Source of the DNA: Patescibacteria group bacterium
Lineage (GTDB): Bacteria > Patescibacteriota > Patescibacteriia > UBA1558 > S5-K13
Reading direction: 5' to 3'
Length of the DNA stretch: 9,745 bases
NCBI GenBank assembly: GCA_028703545.1
Contig: JAQVMR010000033.1
Location: 1-9,745 of the forward strand
Numbering within the stretch: position 1 is the stretch's first letter; every line of letters starts with the position of its first letter. The notes beneath the pieces were generated by a model. It did not search any database. It was not told the DNA's origin and saw only the letters and a program-made list of their open reading frames with translations. Positions 7,053 through 9,745 of the stretch are shown in pieces. The position numbers were made by a program, and so were the translations under genes.

Positions 7053-7067
7053 ATTAAGCTACTTAAT
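7053..7067. promoter_or_regulatory. Candidate MarR operator at the operon start site
   Basis: Perfect 6-3-6 palindrome ATTAAG-CTA-CTTAAT, directly downstream of the -10 (7068-7073) and covering the predicted start site near 7061. A less perfect palindrome, CTTAAA-TAT-TTTGAG (7078-7092), sits in the promoter spacer, so a second weaker site is possible. Position and symmetry fit autorepression by the adjacent MarR protein; binding is inferred. Confidence 0.6.
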
Positions 7068-7096
7068 ATTTTAACATCTTAAATATTTTGAGTCAA
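7068..7096 (-). promoter_or_regulatory. Sigma70-type promoter of the marR-exporter operon
   Basis: Minus-strand -35 TTGACT (7096-7091), spacer of exactly 17 nt, -10 TAAAAT (7073-7068) preceded by TGT, an extended -10. Five of six bases match at each box. The start site near 7061 gives a ~24-nt leader before ATG 7037. Confidence 0.85.
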
Positions 7097-7099
7097 ATA

Positions 7100-7124
7100 A
7101 AAAAGAGGACAATCACCTCTTTTT
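7100..7124 (-). terminator. Intrinsic terminator after tRNA-Asp
   Basis: Reading the minus strand, AAAAAGAGG (7124-7116), a 7-nt loop and CCTCTTTTT (7108-7100) form a 9-bp stem ending in a T tract that runs to 7099. It lies 15 nt after the tRNA CCA end and just before the marR -35 box, so it separates the translation operon from the exporter operon. Confidence 0.82.
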
Positions 7125-7127
7125 ATT

Positions 7128-7232
7128 TTTGGGTTTTTCTGGCGGAACGGAAGGGACTCGAACCCTCGACCTCCTGCGTGACAGGCAGGCGTTCTAACCA
7201 ACTGAACTACCGCTCCATCAGAAAAACCCAAA
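7128..7232. repeat. 14-bp perfect inverted repeat enclosing tRNA-Asp
   Basis: TTTGGGTTTTTCTG (7128-7141) and its exact complement CAGAAAAACCCAAA (7219-7232) lie on either side of the tRNA. The 3' side includes the last two bases of the encoded CCA. In the precursor RNA the arms would continue the acceptor stem: 7 acceptor pairs, a possible U-G pair (7217 with 7143), one A/C mismatch (7218 with 7142), then 14 pairs. Confidence 0.85.
7140..7216 (-). tRNA. trnD: tRNA-Asp (anticodon GTC)
   Basis: The complement of this interval folds as a complete tRNA: acceptor GGAGCGG with CCGTTCC (one G.T pair), D arm with AGTTCAGTTGGTTAGA, anticodon arm CCTGC-CTGTCAC-GCAGG with anticodon GTC, T arm GAGGG-TTCGAGT-CCCTT, discriminator G (7143), and an encoded CCA (7142-7140). 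The anticodon and the G73 discriminator both indicate aspartate. It follows rplT by 24 nt on the same strand and has no obvious promoter of its own, so it is probably made by read-through from infC-rpmI-rplT and then cut out. It is unusual in being enclosed by a long inverted repeat. Confidence 0.97.
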
Positions 7233-7240
7233 GGTTTTTC
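7221..7240 (-). terminator. Hairpin after rplT, possible weak terminator or processing site
   Basis: GAAAAACC-TTTG-GGTTTTTC on the minus strand is a perfect 8-bp stem with a 4-nt loop, starting directly after the rplT stop. There is no T tract beyond the stem, so termination is probably partial. Its 3' arm is the same segment that pairs across tRNA-Asp, so the two folds exclude each other. Confidence 0.5.
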
Positions 7241-7588
7241 TTATTTTTGAATTGATTTTACTATTTTTTCAAATATTTCTGGGTTTTTTTCTGCTATTTC
7301 AGCGAGTATTTTTCTATCTAACTCTATATTGGCTTTCTTTAAGGCGTCTATGAATTTGCTAAATGACAAGTCATATTTTTTAAGTTCAGCGTTTATTTTT
7401 ATTGTCCAGAGAGATCTCATTACCCCTTTTTTCTTGCGTCTATCATGTAATGCGTGTTGTCCAGCCTTATGAATGGCTGTTTTTGCCGCTCTTATAGTAG
7501 ATTTTCTTCCCCATTTATATCCCTTTGCTTTTTTAAGTATATTTCTTCTTTTTTTAAGATGAATTACACCCCTTTTTACTCTTGGCAT
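7241..7588 (-). CDS. rplT: Large-subunit ribosomal protein bL20
   Basis: Protein of 115 residues, the usual bL20 length, very basic at the N-terminus. The start MPRVKRGVIHLKKRRNILKKAKGY and the segment WGRKSTIRAAKTAIHKAGQHALHDRRKKKG carry the family pattern (long RNA-binding helix entering 23S rRNA), followed by the globular part with RSLWTIKINAELKKYDLSFSKFIDALKKA and a final amphipathic helix. bL20 is needed early in 50S assembly; in E. coli and Bacillus it also represses its own operon. ATG 7588 is 18 nt after the rpmI stop, with no clear Shine-Dalgarno. It is third in the classic infC-rpmI-rplT order, and tRNA-Asp follows. Confidence 0.97.
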   Translation of the reverse strand: MPRVKRGVIHLKKRRNILKKAKGYKWGRKSTIRAAKTAIHKAGQHALHDRRKKKGVMRSLWTIKINAELKKYDLSFSKFIDALKKANIELDRKILAEIAEKNPEIFEKIVKSIQK

Positions 7589-7606
7589 ATTATTATATCT
7601 TTAATA

Positions 7607-7792
7607 TTATAATTTACTTATATTTTTTTGATAAACTTTTGAAACCTTTGAATCTCTTCTTTTATTTCTCTTTGTTTTACCGGTTTCTCTTGTATTAAAA
7701 TGATCTTGAGCCTTGCTTCTTCTTATTACCTTCCCATTTTTTGTTACTCTTATTCTTTTTGATAGAGTTTTGTATGTTTTTAATTTTGGCAT
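7607..7792 (-). CDS. rpmI: Large-subunit ribosomal protein bL35
   Basis: A 61-residue basic protein, close to the usual 64-66. MPKLKTYKTLSKRIRVTKNGKV at the start and RRSKAQDHFNTRETGKTKRNKR match the bL35 pattern (family: KTKSAAKRFKxTGSGKxxRxxAxxxHxLxxKxxKxKR). The C-terminus has VSKVYQKNISKL in place of the usual short helix ending near MLPY. It binds 23S rRNA within the large subunit. It lies 76 nt after infC and 18 nt before rplT, the standard order. No Shine-Dalgarno precedes ATG 7792. The 76-nt gap with infC carries repeats and a possible stem and could be a control region. Confidence 0.95.
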   Translation of the reverse strand: MPKLKTYKTLSKRIRVTKNGKVIRRSKAQDHFNTRETGKTKRNKRRDSKVSKVYQKNISKL

Positions 7793-7868
7793 ATGTTTAA
7801 GTTTTAGAGTTCAAATTTAAGTTTTCAGGCATTCCTAAAACCCGAAATCTGTAAACTGAAAATTGTAT
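7793..7868 (-). other. infC-rpmI spacer with direct repeats and a possible regulatory stem
   Basis: The plus-strand reading contains TTTAAGTTTT twice, at 7796-7805 and 7816-7825, exactly 20 nt apart. In the RNA (minus strand), TTTTCAG near the infC end can pair with CTGAAAA closer to rpmI, forming a 7-bp stem around a G-rich loop segment. In E. coli and Bacillus the region before rpmI is where bL20 binds to repress the operon. I cannot match this spacer to a known L20 leader by eye. Confidence 0.35.
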
Positions 7869-8402
7869 TTATTTAGATTTTATTATCATTGATAGTCTTC
7901 CAGCCATATAAGCGACATTTTGTTCTATTACAACCTGATCTTGTATTTCAGATAAAAATTCGTTTATAACTCCCTTGGCTTTTTCTATATATTGTTTTTC
8001 TCGGCCTCTTAATATTAATTCTATTCTTACTTTATCTTTTTGAGCTAAAAATTTCTTTGCCTGGTTTCTTTTTACTTCTAGATCATGCTTTCCTATTGTT
8101 AAAGATAGTCTTATTCCTTTGACTTCAACCTTTTTTGGTTTATTTGTTTTCTGTTTTTTAGATAAATTATATTGAAATTGTCCAAAATTTCCTATTTTGC
8201 AAACCGGAGGATTAGAATTTGGAGAGACCTCAATTAAATCAAATCCCATTTCTTGTGCTTTTGTAATAGCTTGAAATGTATTCATTAATCCTAGTTTTTC
8301 ACCTTCTGGCCCTATTAAAAATACTTTATCTACCCTTATTTGATTATTAATTCTGTATTTTTTAGAATTAGTGGTATTTTTGTTATTAAAAAACTTATTT
8401 AT
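7869..8402 (-). CDS. infC: Translation initiation factor IF-3, probable non-AUG (AUA) start
   Basis: IF3 binds the 30S subunit and checks initiator tRNA and start codon. The first ATG (8285) gives only 138 residues and cuts into the N-terminal domain. The same frame continues upstream with KYRINNQIRVDKVFLIGPEGEKLGLMNTF (split here at its conserved parts RINNQIRV and GPEGEKLG), which is the conserved N-terminal IF3 sequence, so the true start is earlier. The only plausible start-like codons before the in-frame TAA (8409-8411) are ATA at 8402-8400 (177 residues, the usual IF3 length) and ATT at 8351-8349. Non-AUG infC starts are well known (AUU in E. coli) and serve autoregulation. The linker and C-terminal domain follow: CKIGNFGQFQYNLSKKQK, then VKGIRLSLTIGKHDLEVK and IELILRGREK. 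Many automatic callers would report only 7869-8285. Confidence 0.88.
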   Translation of the reverse strand: MNKFFNNKNTTNSKKYRINNQIRVDKVFLIGPEGEKLGLMNTFQAITKAQEMGFDLIEVSPNSNPPVCKIGNFGQFQYNLSKKQKTNKPKKVEVKGIRLSLTIGKHDLEVKRNQAKKFLAQKDKVRIELILRGREKQYIEKAKGVINEFLSEIQDQVVIEQNVAYMAGRLSMIIKSK

Positions 8403-8433
8403 ATGTTTTTAGATTAATTGTTAAATCATATTT

Positions 8434-8443
8434 ATTATATCAA
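8434..8443 (-). promoter_or_regulatory. Extended -10 promoter of the infC operon, within an inverted repeat
   Basis: Minus-strand TTGATATAAT (8443-8434) is a perfect extended -10 with no usable -35 at 17 nt (it reads TATCAA). The start site near 8427 gives a ~25-nt leader to the AUA at 8402. A 10-bp inverted repeat, ATATCAAAAA and TTTTTGATAT with a 7-nt A-rich loop, overlaps the -10; it may also act as the weak 3' end of the ssrA transcript. Confidence 0.62.
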
Positions 8444-8489
8444 AAATTTTTATTTTTTGATATGTCTATATCTAGAATTTATCTCTATA

Positions 8490-8874
8490 TGGTGGAGATG
8501 AGGGGGTTTAAACCCCTGTCTGCCTAAAAATCCATTCTTTATCTACAAGCTTATCTTATTTTTATATTTCTATAAATAACTATAAACAAGAAAAATATTA
8601 TTTATATATTCCATAAAGTTTCACCATTAACACATGGACATTGTTATAGTATAACTCCAAAATATGACACCTACATTATCTTACTGGAGTGTTAAGATAA
8701 GAGATGGCTCAATCAAAGATTAAGCAATTGAAAAATTGAAAGCTGGTTTGTTAAAAGCAACTTTAACTTTTTCTATAAATGATTTGACATTTATTGTTTA
8801 GCGTTTTTTACAAGTTTCGCAAAACTTGGCTTGCCAAAGAACAAATTTTTTATGCATCAAATTAATACATCCCC
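8490..8874 (-). ncRNA. ssrA: Transfer-messenger RNA (tmRNA), one-piece form
   Basis: A 385-nt RNA on the minus strand that, with SmpB, rescues stalled ribosomes and tags the unfinished protein. The ends form the tRNA-like acceptor: GGGGATG (8874-8868) with CATCTCC (8500-8494), discriminator A (8493) and an encoded CCA (8492-8490). The T arm is AGGGG-TTTAAAC-CCCCT; the loop has T where the family usually has C (TTC). The 3' domain has AAGCTTGTAG, like E. coli AAGCATGTAG. Between them are a CAAGTTT-TGCG-AAACTTG hairpin near PK1, a tag reading frame ending GCT-TAA, and a clear H-type pseudoknot: TTATCTTA with TAAGATAA (8 bp), whose loop ACTCCA pairs with TGGAGT downstream. The gene has its own promoter and lies just after smpB. 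Confidence 0.95.
8720..8785 (-). other. tmRNA proteolysis-tag reading frame
   Basis: Aligning the segment GTAAAAAACGCTAAACAATAA by eye with the E. coli region before the resume codon (GUAAAAAGCCGC...UAGUC-GCA) places the resume codon directly after ATGTC, at AAA (8785-8783). Reading on gives 21 codons, KSFIE at the start and FNFSIA at the end, then TAA at 8722-8720. With the alanine carried by the tmRNA the tag would be 22 residues, twice the E. coli length. The hydrophobic end fits a ClpXP/FtsH-type degron. A later resume codon, GCT (8758-8756), would give 12 codons starting AFNKP; the frame and stop are the same. Confidence 0.65.
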
Positions 8875-8880
8875 ATAAAA

Positions 8881-8908
8881 AAATTATACAATTTTATGTG
8901 TATAATTT
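8881..8908. repeat. 10-bp inverted repeat in the ssrA leader, containing a second -10-like box
   Basis: AAATTATACA (8881-8890) and TGTATAATTT (8899-8908) are exact complements around an 8-nt loop. It lies between the ssrA promoter and the mature 5' end (8874). The left arm is TGTATAAT on the minus strand (8890-8883), a -10-like box that would start RNA right at 8875-8876; the right arm gives the same box on the plus strand. It could be a precursor stem for 5' processing or a second promoter. Confidence 0.55.
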
Positions 8909-8916
8909 ATAGGATT

Positions 8917-8945
8917 AGTATACAGCAAATTTTAGCACCTGTCAA
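8917..8945 (-). promoter_or_regulatory. Consensus sigma70 promoter of ssrA
   Basis: Minus-strand -35 TTGACA (8945-8940), spacer of 17 nt, -10 TATACT (8922-8917). The -35 is perfect and the -10 matches five of six. The start site near 8910 leaves a ~36-nt leader to be removed from the tmRNA precursor. This is the strongest promoter visible in the window, as expected for an abundant stable RNA. Confidence 0.9.
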
Positions 8946-9184
8946 TTATTTAAGCTAATAAATTTTTGTCTATTTGATATTAAATAGAGGAGGGGGTTTT
9001 TATAAAAAAATATAAATTTATATTTTAAATTTTTATTAGCTTTTTGATTTTTTAAAAATTTTAGAGAGCTTGTTTTTTATAAAATTTAATAGGCCCAAGG
9101 ATTTAATTTTATAAAATTTTTGTCATTTTAAATTGAACACAAAATTTGTACAAAGAAATTTTTAGAAAAATTTTTTTAAAAAAA
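8946..9184. other. smpB-ssrA spacer: no gene, several inverted repeats
   Basis: No open frame of interest in either direction. Structures seen: AAGCTAATAAA (8952-8962) with TTTATTAGCTT (9032-9042), 11 exact pairs; nested inside, the hairpin CTATTT-GATATT-AAATAG (8970-8987), an isolated G-rich run AGAGGAGGGGG (8986-8996), and a 20-bp perfect A/T palindrome centred between 9016 and 9017 (9007-9026). Further toward smpB, arms 9075-9090 and 9101-9116 (TTTTATAAAATTTAAT and its near-complement, 15 of 16) enclose AGGCCCAAGG, and AAATTTTT-AG-AAAAATTT lies at 9160-9177. The 9075-9116 hairpin is the best candidate for the smpB mRNA 3' end. Confidence 0.6.
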
Positions 9185-9643
9185 TTAGCTATGCAGTTTA
9201 TAATTTTTTTGTAAATCTTTTTTAATTTCTTTTTTCTTTATGGATTCTTTTTTTTCATATTTTTTCTTTCCACGAACAACAACAATTTCAATTTTTATAA
9301 AATTATTTTTTATAAAAATTTTTTTAGGAACAGCTGTATAAATTTTTTCTTTTAGAAGAGAATTTAATTTTTGAATTTCAGATTTTTTGAGTAACAATTT
9401 TATAGATCTATTGAGTTTGTGTTTTAATAAATTTAAGTTTGATTTTTTATATTGAGAAATTTTAAAATTGAAAAGAACAACTTCAGACTCAGCTGAAATT
9501 TTTATATATGAATCTTTCATATCAAAAGAAGAATTTTTTATTGACTTAACTTCGTCACCAAATAAAACCATACCAGCTTCAAATTTTTCTCTGATTTCAT
9601 ATTCGTAGTCAATTTTTTTATTTATGCTTATTAATTTTTTCAT
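9185..9643 (-). CDS. smpB: SsrA-binding protein SmpB
   Basis: Small basic protein of 152 residues, the usual SmpB length, which binds the tRNA-like domain of tmRNA and occupies the decoding site and mRNA channel of stalled ribosomes. Family features in order: N-terminal INKKIDYEYEIREKFEAGMVLFGDEVKSIK (conserved parts YEIxExxEAGxVLxGxEVKSxR), SSFDMKDSYIKI (usual NLKDSYxxI), the IxxY segment as ISQYKKSN, then KLLLKKSEIQKL, and VPKKIFIKNNFIKIEIVVVRGKKKYEKKES near the end (usual GRxKVEIxLxRGKKxYDKRE). The basic tail KKKEIKKDLQKNYKLHS is the part that becomes helical in the mRNA path. The short Asn/Ser/Leu stretch after ISQY is divergent. It lies directly upstream of ssrA on the same strand, a common pairing. 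No Shine-Dalgarno precedes ATG 9643. Confidence 0.96.
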   Translation of the reverse strand: MKKLISINKKIDYEYEIREKFEAGMVLFGDEVKSIKNSSFDMKDSYIKISAESEVVLFNFKISQYKKSNLNLLKHKLNRSIKLLLKKSEIQKLNSLLKEKIYTAVPKKIFIKNNFIKIEIVVVRGKKKYEKKESIKKKEIKKDLQKNYKLHS

Positions 9644-9672
9644 TTATAAATTTTTACTATATTTATATTTGC

Positions 9673-9678
9673 AGTATA
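9673..9678 (-). promoter_or_regulatory. Possible -10 box of smpB
   Basis: Minus-strand TATACT (9678-9673), about 30 nt before ATG 9643. The position 17 nt upstream reads TTTAAA, a weak -35, while TGGACT (9706-9701) is better but 22 nt away. An AAGGAG (9685-9680) just before the box is too far from the ATG to be its ribosome-binding site. The rest of 9644-9745 shows no gene. Confidence 0.4.
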
Positions 9679-9745
9679 GCTCCTTTATTAAAAATTTTAA
9701 AGTCCACAACTAACATATTTTATAAAATAATTATTCTATGTTTGA

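Noticed and set aside
7099..7124. The hairpin before marR as an attenuator of the exporter operon
   Set aside because: It lies upstream of the marR -35 box, so it is outside that transcript; it fits the end of the tRNA-Asp transcript.
7140..7232. Inverted repeats around tRNA-Asp as attachment sites of an integrated element
   Set aside because: The arms are inverted, not direct copies of the tRNA 3' end, and no integrase or foreign genes are beside them.
9738..9745. ATG at the right edge that might start a divergent plus-strand gene
   Set aside because: Only eight bases are visible and no convincing promoter precedes it; cannot be supported.
1..9745. Alternative genetic code (TGA as Gly or Trp), because no gene here ends in TGA
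   Set aside because: About ten genes with TAA or TAG stops are too few in AT-rich DNA. Tryptophan is encoded by TGG, genes have normal lengths under the standard code, and no conserved protein needs an in-frame TGA.

Overview
The window is strongly AT-rich (by eye roughly a quarter to 30% G+C) and bacterial. Intergenic spaces are short, most starts lack a Shine-Dalgarno sequence, and all complete genes end in TAA. Several promoters have the extended -10 form TGATATAAT. The gene set (compact infC-rpmI-rplT, smpB next to ssrA, a MacA/MacB-type exporter with two separate permeases, a small secreted S11 carboxypeptidase) would fit a low-GC member of the Patescibacteria/CPR or a similarly streamlined lineage. 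This placement is inference at moderate confidence. The first gene ends in a Bacteroidota-style T9SS/FlgD-like sorting domain, which does not fit a CPR genome easily.

Layout, left to right. (1) 2-358, plus strand: the C-terminal end of a secreted or surface protein, followed by a clear intrinsic terminator. (2) 406-435 and 1526-1570: two clusters of a short hairpin repeat with core ACCT-GCG-AGGT, on either side of a plus-strand D-Ala-D-Ala carboxypeptidase gene (583-1476) that may be expressed from a leaderless mRNA. (3) 7037 down to 1576, minus strand: a marR-type regulator, a long-hairpin membrane-fusion protein, an ABC ATPase and two paralogous MacB-type permeases. These are tightly packed, in places overlapping, and read from a near-consensus promoter whose start site lies in a perfect palindrome, the probable MarR operator. 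(4) 8402 down to 7140, minus strand: infC (non-AUG start), rpmI, rplT and tRNA-Asp(GTC), ending in an intrinsic terminator just before the marR promoter. (5) 8874 down to 8490, minus strand: a complete one-piece tmRNA (ssrA) with its own consensus promoter. (6) 9643 down to 9185, minus strand: smpB, the protein partner of tmRNA. A 240-nt AT-rich region full of inverted repeats separates smpB from ssrA.

Functionally, the right half is a translation block (trans-translation by ssrA/smpB, initiation factor IF3, ribosomal proteins bL35 and bL20, tRNA-Asp). The left half is a cell-envelope block (a regulated MacAB-like export or envelope-stress transporter plus a peptidoglycan-trimming enzyme). 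The most notable non-coding signals are the tmRNA with its long tag, a 14-bp inverted repeat enclosing tRNA-Asp that competes with the rplT 3' hairpin, the MarR promoter/operator, the ACCTGCGAGGT repeat clusters, and the structured ssrA-smpB spacer. I saw no CRISPR array, transposase, prophage gene or defence system.
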